Assembly: GCA_013141055.1 (NCBI GenBank)
Contig: JABFRS010000001.1
Location: 1,798,001-1,862,000, forward strand
Origin: Cyclobacteriaceae bacterium
GTDB lineage: Bacteria; Bacteroidota; Bacteroidia; Cytophagales; Cyclobacteriaceae
DNA: 64,000 nt
Reading direction: 5' to 3'
Shown here: positions 18,250-26,691 of the stretch, one piece after another
Layout of the letters: each line of letters starts with the position of its first letter
Position numbering within the stretch: the first letter of the stretch is position 1
Program-made: the position numbers and the translations under genes
The notes under the pieces: model-generated
The model's database searches: none
Told to the model about the DNA's origin: nothing
What the model saw: only the letters and a program-made list of their open reading frames with translations

Positions 18250-18441
18250 TATTAAAGTGCTTTGAATACCCAGAATATTTCCGCTCGTAAACGGTTGTTG
18301 ATATCCAATCTATTTGAGTTGATTGGATTTTTCACTGCCTGCATGACCAAGACCTGAGCATGAAATCCCATGAAAGGATTATTGCTGCTGCTTGATTTCA
18401 CTCTAAATTCATAATAGACCAGAAGGACATTAAGTTCATCA

Positions 18442-18472
18442 TTTGGTGAATTGAATGGAATACATACCTTTA
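18442..18472 (+). promoter_or_regulatory. candidate Bacteroidota promoter for the PadR-permease operon
   Basis: TTTG at 18442-18445 and TACCTTTA at 18465-18472 (consensus TAnnTTTG with the last base different), separated by 19 bases. Transcription would begin near 18480, which favours the ATG at 18491 over an upstream in-frame ATG at 18455. Confidence 0.5.
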
Positions 18473-18490
18473 CATAGATATTCTACGTAT

Positions 18491-18841
18491 ATGATAACAA
18501 AAGGTCTTATGGCGGCTTCCACCAAGCCACTTATTCTTTCGATTCTTGATGGCAAGAAAAATTACGGTTACGAGATCATTCAACGGATCAAGGAAGTTTC
18601 GGGAGGTGCGCTTCAATGGTCGGACGGGATGCTATATCCTGTATTGCATAAAATGGAATCAGAAGGATTGATTGCTTCGGAGTGGCAGATAATCGATGAC
18701 CGCAAACGGAAATACTATAAGTTAACGGTTAAGGGGAAAAAAAATCTTAAGGAAGAAAAACTTGCCTGGATTGACGTTCATAATACATTGATGCGGATGT
18801 GGGAAATGCCTGAAATGAAGATTGAAAACCGGCTGTTATGA
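18491..18841 (+). CDS. PadR-family transcriptional regulator
   Basis: 116 residues from the ATG at 18491, chosen because the candidate promoter would leave the earlier ATG (18455) untranscribed and because MITKGLMAASTKPLILSIL is the usual family start. Winged helix with LILSILDGKKNYGYEIIQRI and the wing DRKRKYYKLTVKGKKNL. PadR proteins usually repress a neighbouring transporter and respond to a small molecule. Its stop overlaps the permease start by four bases (ATGA), the standard PadR-permease pairing in Cytophagales. Confidence 0.9.
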   Translation: MITKGLMAASTKPLILSILDGKKNYGYEIIQRIKEVSGGALQWSDGMLYPVLHKMESEGLIASEWQIIDDRKRKYYKLTVKGKKNLKEEKLAWIDVHNTLMRMWEMPEMKIENRLL

Positions 18842-21486
18842 ATTTTGAATTGAATCAAGCCATCAAGGAATGGCGCAAAAGACTGCAAGCGAGTGGCGGA
18901 GTGGAGGATGGAGAAGCGGAAGAGCTTGTATCTCACCTACTGGGGCGCATAGATAATTTGGTAAATAATGGGGTTAGTGAAGAGAAGGCATTTCTGATCG
19001 CAACAACCGAAATCGGAAGAGTTGATGAGTTGGTTGTTGAGCATCGCATTATGCATGAGCGCACTTATCTCCGTGTCTCACGCAGGATTCTGCCTCCCCT
19101 TCTACTCAATTATCTGAAAGTGATTTTCCGTGGATTCGCTAAAAACAAATCATACAATTTCATTAATATCATCGGGCTGGCAGTTGGTTTAACTTGCTGT
19201 TTGCTTATTAGTTATTATATGTTGTTCGAGTTCTCATTCGACAAACAGTTTAAAGGATATGAATCGATCTACAGGATTTCCAACCGTTCCGTTTCGTTTG
19301 ACAATGTCGAGCATATGGATTCTGGCGCACCTGTACCATTAGGTCCTGCATTGAAAGAAGAATTTCCAGAATTTAAAAACACAGTTAGATTCTGGAGAGC
19401 GTATTTGCCTACTGTCAAATGGAAAGACAACATTTTTCAGGAGCGCAAATTCATATTTGCGGACTCTTCAGCTTTCAGAGTGTTTGATTTCCCATTTGTG
19501 AAAGGCAACAAGCACAAGGCATTTGCAAGTCCTAACTCGGTAGTAATTTCCGAATCAACTTCAATAAAATATTTTGGAGAAGATGATCCGATAGGAAAGG
19601 TTATTGAGTACAATGGCTATCCTTCAGGAAAATTATCATTAACGGTAACGGGGGTATTTAAAGACTTACCTGTTAATACTCACTTCACTTTTGATTTTCT
19701 TGCCTCGTTCGATGCACTTGTAACCCGCGAATTGATCAACTGGGGATCATTCAAGCCCGTATGGACTTATGTAGTACTTAACAAAGGTGCACAGGTCTCC
19801 CAGATAAAGGAAAAATTTCCAGCCTTTATCAACAAGCATCTGCTGGATCGTAAAGAAGGTGTTAAAGAATTTGAGTTCATACTGGAGCCACTCACCTCCC
19901 TTCATCTTGAATCAGCGGCAGAGCGACCGATGAAGCCAACTGGGAGCCTTAGTTTGATTCGTATTCTCGGACTCACAGGAATTCTGATTCTATTAATGAG
20001 CTGCGTAAATTTTATTAATCATAGTCTTGCGAGGGCTCTGATCCGTGTAAAAGAAGTAGGTATCCGCAAAACGATGGGGGCGGTACGAGGACAGTTGGTT
20101 ACTCATTTTGCTATAGAAGTAGCGGTTGCTTTTGCGTGTGCATTGATAATGTCGGCACTGCTGATTATTACCGTGCTGCCTTCTGTTCAGGAAATGACTG
20201 GCGCCCCATTGCTGATGGAGTTTATTTTCAATATCCATTTTGTGTTTATCGTGATAGGTATCTTTATGGTCTTCATCATTTTGGCAGGATATCTTCCTTC
20301 AAGGGGCATTGCTGCGTACTCAATTGTGAATGGCCTTAAAAAGCAGATTTCTTCAAAGCCAGGAAGTCTGAATTTGAGAAACTTCCTTATTTTTTTTCAG
20401 CTGCTAATTTCAAGCACGCTTATTATTTCCTTACTGATTATCGGAGATCAACTGCGATTTATCCGCAACATTGATAAAGGTGTAACGGTGGATGGCATTG
20501 TAGCACTGCCTTATTCCGAAAATCTTCGTGTGCTTGAGCAGCGACTATTGACTATGCCTGAAATAAAATCAATAGCATACTCGCAGCGGCTTCCGGTTAA
20601 TTCTCTAAACTACGATGGTAGAAGGGTGAGGATTGATGGTCACGCCGATCCCTTCCTTGTTCAAAGCTGCTTTATCTCATCCTCATTTCTGGAAGTATAT
20701 GATATTCGATTAAAGGCAGGACGCAACATCGATAGTGAATCAAAGGCAGATTCTAATAAATTCGTGATCAACGAAACAGCTATGAGGTCTTTCGGTTGGA
20801 CCATTGATAACACTATTGGGAAAAAACTTACTTGGTCTGGAGCGATTGAGGGTGAAGTCATTGGAGTTGTAAATGATTATCATCTTGAATCCATCCATGA
20901 AAAAATACCTCCGATGGTGATGCTCGCCGCTACTGACTGGGATCTCTTCATGAGAAATTTTATTTCAATTAAGCTTCACAATGCTAATTCTAAGACACTG
21001 GATATGATTCGGCAATATTGGGTTAATCTCAATCCGTCAGAGGTTTTTTATGTAGTTTCACTTTCCGAGAGTTTTGACAAGCTTCATGAGAATGATCAGA
21101 AGTTCGGAAGGGTAATATTTTACTTCGCTGTGATTGCCATTATCATCGCAATGATGGGTGCATATTCCATTGCAGCATACTCAGCTGAAGCAAAGCGAAA
21201 AGAGATTGGTGTTCGCAAGCTGCTAGGCTCAGGCATGATCTCATTAATGATAAAACTCTCGTTGCCATTTTTCATCATATCGGTATTGGCTGCGGTACTG
21301 GCTGCACCGATGGTTATATATTTTATGAATCAGTGGCTTTCAAGTTTTGCTTATCACACTTCAATCAATGTGCTTTCTTTTGCAGCTGGCATATCGATCG
21401 TTGTGATCATCACACTGGTCGCCATTTTGAAGGTTACATTGGGTGCCGCATTTACAAATCCGATCCGGTATTTAAGAGATGAATAA
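18838..21486 (+). CDS. ABC transporter permease, FtsX/MacB type (8 TM)
   Basis: 882 residues. The N-terminal 90 residues are a soluble permease-prefix region (DGEAEELVSHLLGRIDNLV), then a helix (about 105-128), a MacB-like periplasmic domain, three helices near 375-500, a second half starting with a helix near 510-535, a second periplasmic domain and three final helices. FtsX signatures RVKEVGIRKTMGA and KRKEIGVRKLLGS are both present. No ATPase gene is adjacent, so it must use a partner elsewhere. Likely efflux or lipid-stress related, under PadR control. Confidence 0.88.
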   Translation: MNFELNQAIKEWRKRLQASGGVEDGEAEELVSHLLGRIDNLVNNGVSEEKAFLIATTEIGRVDELVVEHRIMHERTYLRVSRRILPPLLLNYLKVIFRGFAKNKSYNFINIIGLAVGLTCCLLISYYMLFEFSFDKQFKGYESIYRISNRSVSFDNVEHMDSGAPVPLGPALKEEFPEFKNTVRFWRAYLPTVKWKDNIFQERKFIFADSSAFRVFDFPFVKGNKHKAFASPNSVVISESTSIKYFGEDDPIGKVIEYNGYPSGKLSLTVTGVFKDLPVNTHFTFDFLASFDALVTRELINWGSFKPVWTYVVLNKGAQVSQIKEKFPAFINKHLLDRKEGVKEFEFILEPLTSLHLESAAERPMKPTGSLSLIRILGLTGILILLMSCVNFINHSLARALIRVKEVGIRKTMGAVRGQLVTHFAIEVAVAFACALIMSALLIITVLPSVQEMTGAPLLMEFIFNIHFVFIVIGIFMVFIILAGYLPSRGIAAYSIVNGLKKQISSKPGSLNLRNFLIFFQLLISSTLIISLLIIGDQLRFIRNIDKGVTVDGIVALPYSENLRVLEQRLLTMPEIKSIAYSQRLPVNSLNYDGRRVRIDGHADPFLVQSCFISSSFLEVYDIRLKAGRNIDSESKADSNKFVINETAMRSFGWTIDNTIGKKLTWSGAIEGEVIGVVNDYHLESIHEKIPPMVMLAATDWDLFMRNFISIKLHNANSKTLDMIRQYWVNLNPSEVFYVVSLSESFDKLHENDQKFGRVIFYFAVIAIIIAMMGAYSIAAYSAEAKRKEIGVRKLLGSGMISLMIKLSLPFFIISVLAAVLAAPMVIYFMNQWLSSFAYHTSINVLSFAAGISIVVIITLVAILKVTLGAAFTNPIRYLRDE

Positions 21487-21538
21487 TTCATTTTCGTGTT
21501 TATCAAAATTCTCCCTCGCTTCGTTCGTGTGACCAAAT

Positions 21539-21564
21539 AAAAAAACCCCTGGCTATGCCAGGGG
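21539..21564 (-). terminator. intrinsic terminator, minus strand, end of the Sdp-type operon
   Basis: Perfect 8-bp stem CCCCTGGC/GCCAGGGG with a three-base loop (21546-21564). On the minus strand it is followed by TTTTTTTATTT. It is positioned 220 bases beyond the stop of the hydrolase gene at 21784 and would end the long minus-strand operon; the hairpin may also slow plus-strand transcription from the permease. Confidence 0.75.
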
Positions 21565-21783
21565 TCGTGTATTTCGATCGCAGAGGAGGAGGTTTGTGAA
21601 CCTATATTCTTCTATGCTGAAAACCAATATCTTATATTATTGAATCTCTGTACTCACCAGATGACTCACTAACGTGACTGCAATTCTAAGTTAAATTTAG
21701 TATAAACACATTAAATCAGCAAATTGAGAAACCAATGCCTGCCATTATTCAGACAAATTTCTCAGGACTGATTAGTGATATTA

Positions 21784-23205
21784 TCAGTTGGCGACGCCCT
21801 CCAGCCAAGTTGTTATTATGTTCAAAACATCTGGTGAAAATGTTTCTTCTAATGCAAAATATTCAACCGGGGAACAGGATTTACAAGTTTGAAAAAGATG
21901 GTTTAATCCTGAGATCTCCTTTATTTCAGTTTTTGGATTGAATTTTAACGAAAGTCGTATCCCGTTTAGGTTACTCTTGGCCAATACCTGAACATCCTTT
22001 TCGCCATTAAGCGCCAGAACAGGGCAAACTATTTTTTTCAGCACCGATTTAGGTTCGTAGTCAATTAGTGTTCTGAACCAATCACTATAAAATTGTCCGA
22101 CCACTGTTTTAATGAATGCCTTTTCAGTAACTGAATCGGTCACACCAGTTGACGCTTCTGTAATTTCCTTACCAGCCTTTCTTGACCACTCGCGAAATTT
22201 ACGTTGCGTCGTCGTCAATGCCTCGGCGGGAGACTTTGATTTGGGGATAGTCGAGGTGATATCCTTGTAGAATTGCAGGTATGAATCAATGGTCTCCTGT
22301 TTTATCCCAGCCTGTTGCATAATTGCTTCATTTTGTTCCACCAATAAATCCCGTATCGCAATGCCCGGGGTTGCCAACAGTATAACAAAGGCAATGCCGG
22401 TATCATTTGCAGCTTCCTCTGATGTAACAATACCCCCCTCGCTATGGCCCAATAGCCCGATTTTAGCGATCGATAAATCTCTTAAACTTCTGAGGTACTT
22501 AACAGCTTCCATCAAATCATTTGAAAGATCCTTTGTTGTGAATTTACCTGATGCTCCAGTGGTTTTACCAACACCTCTATCATCAATTCTTAAAACCACG
22601 AACCCTTTTTTTGAAAGCTCATCTGCAATTACCAGAAAAGGTTTATGTGAGCCAATAGTACCATCTCTGTCTTGAGGTCCACTTCCACTCACAAGTATTA
22701 TGGCAGTCAGATTCTGGCGTTGTTGACTAGGATACGTTAACGTAGCCCCATACGTAACATCCTTTTGTGAATTGGTAAACTCAACTTCTCTGGATGAGTA
22801 ACTGAATGGCGGTAACGGAGTTTGACGCTTTATTTCTATTTTTTCCGTTTTCCTTGTTAGTACCAATGGCAGTGCTGCACCTCCCTGGTTCCAGGAGCCT
22901 GAAATTGTCTGGTCAGAAATGTTAAGGGTTCCTTTGTAAAAGGCATTAAGTGCCGCTAATTCTATGAGCAACTCGCCATTCTTTAATTCTGTAAGAGAGC
23001 ATGGGATCTTGAAAGCCCCTTGCATGGGGCTATCCATACTTGATTGCAACAATCCATTTTCTGTTTTAATATGGAAGACAAGCTTTAGACCGACTTGCTG
23101 AATTGTGCCTTCCCAGTCTCCGATGACTGAATCGTTAGAGGGTGTTTGCATCTGCGCATAGCACGACGAGGCGAAACAAATGAGACCAATAATGAGTTTA
23201 TTCAT
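21784..23205 (-). CDS. secreted alpha/beta hydrolase (serine aminopeptidase S33-like) of the Sdp-type operon
   Basis: 473 residues with a signal peptide (about 1-18). Residues 28-120 form a beta-rich N-terminal domain seen in periplasmic members of this family; the alpha/beta hydrolase core follows. Nucleophile elbow GHSEGG with S255; candidate acid in NGEKDVQ and base in GLNHLFQ near the end. Oxyanion region SGSGPQDRDG. It overlaps the SdpB-like gene by eight bases, so it is translated with the toxin-maturation genes. It could process the toxin, its lipid anchor or a resistance target; the core Bacillus system has no such gene. Confidence 0.8.
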   Translation of the reverse strand: MNKLIIGLICFASSCYAQMQTPSNDSVIGDWEGTIQQVGLKLVFHIKTENGLLQSSMDSPMQGAFKIPCSLTELKNGELLIELAALNAFYKGTLNISDQTISGSWNQGGAALPLVLTRKTEKIEIKRQTPLPPFSYSSREVEFTNSQKDVTYGATLTYPSQQRQNLTAIILVSGSGPQDRDGTIGSHKPFLVIADELSKKGFVVLRIDDRGVGKTTGASGKFTTKDLSNDLMEAVKYLRSLRDLSIAKIGLLGHSEGGIVTSEEAANDTGIAFVILLATPGIAIRDLLVEQNEAIMQQAGIKQETIDSYLQFYKDITSTIPKSKSPAEALTTTQRKFREWSRKAGKEITEASTGVTDSVTEKAFIKTVVGQFYSDWFRTLIDYEPKSVLKKIVCPVLALNGEKDVQVLAKSNLNGIRLSLKFNPKTEIKEISGLNHLFQTCKSCSPVEYFALEETFSPDVLNIITTWLEGVAN

Positions 23206-24157
23206 TTTTTATGTAGACAGAATTTAATGCATGTGAAGTTTCCTTAGGTCTGGACCGAAAGGGTCGAAAATTAAATTCTGCGTTGATCGGTCTAAGATAT
23301 AAAACCAGCGCTCCGCACATTGAGAAAAAAAATGGCATCAACCCGTGTATTATTCCAATCATGAAATGAAATGCAATTCCAAGGATAAGCAATGGCCGAC
23401 GGTATTTTTCAGGAACAACGATCGCAGTAAAAAGGAATACTTCAAATACCAAAACAGACCAGGTCATAAGGCTAACAATTATTGGATTGAGGACCAATGG
23501 CATGAGGATTGATCTGCCTATATCGTTAGCACCAAAGTACGAGTTCGATATCCAGTAATATAAAGCCGTTCCATTGAGCCACTCAACCACATGAAATTTT
23601 TTAATGGAGGCGTCAAAATAAAGGTAAGCAATCTGTAGACGTATCACCAAAAGAGCGGATGCATGAACAAAATACGTCAGTTCTTGAAAAACACTTGTTG
23701 CCGTTGAGGTTGATGTAGAGCGCTCCCAATGCCAAGTCCTTTTATCCGTCAAGCATATTGGAAGCAGCAATAACGTTAAGATGGATGCGACTTGATCGCC
23801 TCCTTCGAGGATGGATGAGGATGCCTTTAAACTGAACGCAACCCAGGCATGAAAAAGGCATGTAATCTGCGGGCGCCATCCTGAAGCAACCAAGACTAGA
23901 ATGAAGATTGCAACAAATCGCGCAAGCTCATAGTGCGGCGCAAATAGGCAAAAAATACTGATAACCGACGGTCCAGTACAATAGGGGGGATTCGATTCGA
24001 CGGTAGCCGTAAAAAGTATTCCAGTATCATTAAAGGTAAGTGTGAGCAGTGTGCTTAAAGCAAGCAGCGTTCTGGCAAGTCCCGTTACATTGGTATTTGC
24101 ATTGATCCCAAATGACTTGAGGCTTGTATCCAGGCTTTTAGTTAAGGCATTCCACAT
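23198..24157 (-). CDS. SdpB-like HTTM membrane protein, toxin maturation
   Basis: 319 residues with about seven hydrophobic segments. The N-terminus (TGLARTLLALSTLLTL, then LF) and a central region with ALLVIRLQIAYLYFDASIKK and WLNGTALYYW match the HTTM (vitamin K-dependent carboxylase-like) fold of the SdpB family. In Bacillus subtilis SdpB acts with SdpA to convert pro-SdpC into the active SDP toxin. Here it overlaps sdpA-like by 20 bases and the hydrolase by eight, in the gene order C-A-B. The general HTTM fold is certain; the SdpB role rests on context. Confidence 0.82.
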   Translation of the reverse strand: MWNALTKSLDTSLKSFGINANTNVTGLARTLLALSTLLTLTFNDTGILFTATVESNPPYCTGPSVISIFCLFAPHYELARFVAIFILVLVASGWRPQITCLFHAWVAFSLKASSSILEGGDQVASILTLLLLPICLTDKRTWHWERSTSTSTATSVFQELTYFVHASALLVIRLQIAYLYFDASIKKFHVVEWLNGTALYYWISNSYFGANDIGRSILMPLVLNPIIVSLMTWSVLVFEVFLFTAIVVPEKYRRPLLILGIAFHFMIGIIHGLMPFFFSMCGALVLYLRPINAEFNFRPFRSRPKETSHALNSVYIKNE

Positions 24158-24692
24158 CTAGCTTAACAAGTTTTAATGGCATTTTAGCGGCAGATTGATA
24201 CCAGGCCCATGGAACCGGTTCTTGGACAATTATCCAGATCGGCCCACAGAGTGTAGGCTTCTTTTTATTATTGGAGACTTTTATGGCCGATATGTCCCGC
24301 CGGAATTTAATGCATTCGATGTGACTTAGCCCCTTGCAGCCGACCCAGATAGATGTATCCTTTTCTAACTGGCTTAATAGCAGTCCGTATTCTGCGCCCT
24401 GCGTTCTGGAATCTCTCCGTAGTCCAAGGAGATTCACAGCAGCGGCATTGGGAATTCTTAACGCTGATAAATAGGTAGCTGTGTCTTGCTGGAAATAAAC
24501 AAATCCTTCCACATCTCTTGGATTGCGAGTGAAAAAACCCCAGCCTTGCGGAAAAAATGCCTGGATAATTACTTTTACCCGATGAGAGGGTGACAAAGGA
24601 TTATGCGGTAAATAGGATGCTGCGACAAGCCCTATGACCCACACCCACGAAAACGCAATGAGTAACTTAAACAACAGGACCAACGACCTCAC
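24138..24692 (-). CDS. SdpA-like antimicrobial-peptide maturation protein
   Basis: 184 residues. One N-terminal membrane helix (about 7-28), then FFPQGWGFFTRNPRD near 47-61, the most characteristic stretch of the SdpA family. The rest is soluble with four Cys residues in the C-terminal half, two of them in a CKGLSHIEC stretch. In B. subtilis SdpA is required, with SdpB, for production of mature SDP peptide. Starts eight bases after the SdpC-like stop and overlaps the SdpB-like gene by 20 bases. Confidence 0.85.
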   Translation of the reverse strand: MRSLVLLFKLLIAFSWVWVIGLVAASYLPHNPLSPSHRVKVIIQAFFPQGWGFFTRNPRDVEGFVYFQQDTATYLSALRIPNAAAVNLLGLRRDSRTQGAEYGLLLSQLEKDTSIWVGCKGLSHIECIKFRRDISAIKVSNNKKKPTLCGPIWIIVQEPVPWAWYQSAAKMPLKLVKLDVECLN

Positions 24693-24700
24693 GTCAAAGC

Positions 24701-25474
24701 TCAGTTAGGGAATCGCGGCGTGAAGGTTATGTAAATATGGTTAACCAGTTGTTCTCTATAAAGGGAGCCTGCCGACCGCTGTAGTTCCGGGGCTTCAGGT
24801 ACCGCATAATAATCCTGCGCGGCATAGGCCCATTGAAAATACACAGCGTAAACCTGAGCGAGTGCAATTACTACTACAATTACAATTGCAAGCGCGATAG
24901 CAACTGGAACCCAGCAAGCGTCTCTTGATTGAATATCGGAAGCTTCTTTCCCTATTGACTTAATTGATTTTTTCAATCCATCAACAGAATACTTACCCTC
25001 GCTATCAAGAATATTATATTTCACCACCATTTCAGATGAAAGTTGAGTCAGTTGTTCGTCAGAATATCCTGAAATCCGAACCATTGCTTCCTTGAATTTA
25101 AGAGACGAATTCAATAGGGTTTCCTGAATTGTATTATGGTCACCACTGAAGACTCCTTTTTTGAAGTTATTAAAATAATCTTTGTCAACCTCTACGATGC
25201 TTTTAAAGATCAAATCCTTGGTTGCTAAAAATTCCTTGTATAGTGGATCATTTATATTCATAAAGTCCTCAATCTTTGTCAACGACCCGATACCAGACAG
25301 TTCCTTCGCTACGGGTCCAAGCCCAAAAATTATCCCGTCGAAGAGTTGTTCGCCAGAATAGCTGGTAGTGGTTACACCCGTTACCGATTCCTTGCAACTA
25401 AAAAGTATTATGGATGTGCACAAGAACAAAATAATCCCTTTGCTTTTATTGATCTTTCTAATGGTCGCTATCAT
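24701..25474 (-). CDS. SdpC-like antimicrobial toxin precursor (lipoprotein)
   Basis: 257 residues. Signal sequence with lipobox LFSC (C27). The family motif YSGEQLFDGIIFGLG lies at 39-53. A mostly helical charged region (65-180) precedes a strongly hydrophobic stretch at about 188-213 (starting WVPVAIALAIVIVVVIALAQ) and an aromatic tail. In B. subtilis SdpC the corresponding hydrophobic segment is cut out as the SDP killing peptide, which has a two-Cys disulfide; here only C187 precedes the segment, so that disulfide is not possible. Overlaps the upstream bPH gene by four bases. Confidence 0.85.
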   Translation of the reverse strand: MIATIRKINKSKGIILFLCTSIILFSCKESVTGVTTTSYSGEQLFDGIIFGLGPVAKELSGIGSLTKIEDFMNINDPLYKEFLATKDLIFKSIVEVDKDYFNNFKKGVFSGDHNTIQETLLNSSLKFKEAMVRISGYSDEQLTQLSSEMVVKYNILDSEGKYSVDGLKKSIKSIGKEASDIQSRDACWVPVAIALAIVIVVVIALAQVYAVYFQWAYAAQDYYAVPEAPELQRSAGSLYREQLVNHIYITFTPRFPN

Positions 25475-25917
25475 AAATCTTGATTTCGATGGATGTGACT
25501 TGATAAATAGGCTATGATTTCTTCAGGATGGCGGGTTCCTATTCGAATTTTCATTGACTTGTCCTTGAAAGAAAGTTCAACGGCCTTTTGACTGCTAGCG
25601 TTATACAAAGTGTATTTTGCGTGATACCGTAAACCCCAACCAGCAAAAAAAGAGTTTTTTACCTGTTTGGTGTCTGCGATCGCTTCCAGAGGAATCGTTT
25701 TCCTGATGAGGCCGATGCCGAATTTCATAAAAATTCGCTCGGAGTCTATGGCAATGTCCAACTTATAGAATAGAAGGCCGACCGAGGCAAGTACAACGCT
25801 GGAAATAATAATTACTACGGACATTCGCTCAAAGTTTATACTTGCTTGATAGGCATTGAACACCAACAGTGAAGTCACCACGATGACAATGGGTGTACTA
25901 AATTGAGTTGTTTTCAT
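25471..25917 (-). CDS. two-TM bacterial PH-like domain protein, first gene of the Sdp-type operon
   Basis: 148 residues. Two adjacent membrane helices (about 9-26 and 34-51) and a C-terminal bPH-like beta domain (about 54-140; LDIAIDSERIFMKFGIGLIRKTIPLEAI, written here in part). The layout helix-helix-bPH is common among small Bacteroidota membrane proteins of unknown function. It leads the operon and overlaps the toxin gene by four bases. Since no SdpI-type immunity gene is visible, this protein is a candidate immunity factor; that is inference from position and membrane location only. Confidence 0.7.
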   Translation of the reverse strand: MKTTQFSTPIVIVVTSLLVFNAYQASINFERMSVVIIISSVVLASVGLLFYKLDIAIDSERIFMKFGIGLIRKTIPLEAIADTKQVKNSFFAGWGLRYHAKYTLYNASSQKAVELSFKDKSMKIRIGTRHPEEIIAYLSSHIHRNQDL

Positions 25918-25971
25918 TTTCGGTGGAAGGTTATTTGTCCACCCAAGTTACAGGAGCTTAACAATCTGTAA

Positions 25972-25979
25972 CAAATCTA
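25972..25979 (-). promoter_or_regulatory. candidate -7 box of the Sdp-type operon
   Basis: On the minus strand the sequence reads TAGATTTG, an exact match to the Bacteroidota -7 consensus TAnnTTTG, 55 bases upstream of the first gene. A well-spaced -33 TTTG is not evident, which would fit an activator-dependent promoter. Confidence 0.4.
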
Positions 25980-26025
25980 ACATTCAGTTTACCAAGAATC
26001 TATAGTAACCTTACTACATTTTTGA

Positions 26026-26044
26026 TGTAAGATCCGTGTAAGAT
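26026..26044. promoter_or_regulatory. direct repeat TGTAAGAT, candidate regulator site
   Basis: Two identical octamers TGTAAGAT at 26026-26033 and 26037-26044, starts 11 bases apart, about one helical turn. They lie between the response-regulator gene and the toxin operon, 50-70 bases upstream of the candidate -7 box, a usual place for an activator. Confidence 0.45.
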
Positions 26045-26052
26045 TTGGGTGT

Positions 26053-26691
26053 TTATTTAAGCAAAGACCATTTTGAAGCTTCGAAAATCAGTTGTTGCTG
26101 GTTGGCAACATTGAATTTCTGATACAAGTCATTTCTGTATTTTTCTACTGTCCGAGGGCTTTTGTTGATCAGCTCACCAATCTGACTCGGGCTTTTTCCC
26201 TGAGATATACTTTGCAGCAAAATCCTCTCCAATTCAGACAATGGGACGGGACATTTTGCATTTAATACTGAAATCCGGTTAAGGTATTTTTTAATTATTT
26301 CAGCTACACGGTCAGGATAATAAACACCTCCCTGACCTATAATATCAAGAATCCTTGGAATTTCCTCGACCTGGTCTTTTCCAATGAAACTGTTGATCCC
26401 GATCCTGTTCATCTCAATAATGTTCTCTTCAATATCGAACTGAGTAAGAACGGCGATCTTTATGTCAGGAAATTTTTTGCGAATTAACCTTGCCGCTTCA
26501 AAACCATCCATCACTGGCATTCTGATATCCAAAAGAACTACATCGGCGATCACTGATTCTAATTGAAGAAGTAAGTCCGCGCCATTTTCAGCGACGATCA
26601 CGAATTCCAAATCTTGTTGTTCTTTTAAATAACGCTGGAAGGCCGTTCTGAAACGCAGGTTATCCTCGGCAATGGCGATCTTGAGTTTCAT
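26053..26691 (-). CDS. NarL/LuxR-type response regulator, orphan
   Basis: 212 residues. Receiver domain (1-120) with acidic pair ED at 9-10 and phospho-acceptor D55 (VVLLDIRMPV). The switch Thr is preserved (AVLTQFD) and the lysine appears in FIGKDQ. LuxR-type HTH at about 148-205 (LSELERILLQSISQGKSPSQIGELINK, shown in part; then SPRTVEKYRNDLYQKF). No histidine kinase is adjacent. It is 135 bases upstream of, and in the same direction as, the Sdp-type operon, so it is the obvious candidate regulator of the toxin genes. Confidence 0.9.
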   Translation of the reverse strand: MKLKIAIAEDNLRFRTAFQRYLKEQQDLEFVIVAENGADLLLQLESVIADVVLLDIRMPVMDGFEAARLIRKKFPDIKIAVLTQFDIEENIIEMNRIGINSFIGKDQVEEIPRILDIIGQGGVYYPDRVAEIIKKYLNRISVLNAKCPVPLSELERILLQSISQGKSPSQIGELINKSPRTVEKYRNDLYQKFNVANQQQLIFEASKWSLLK

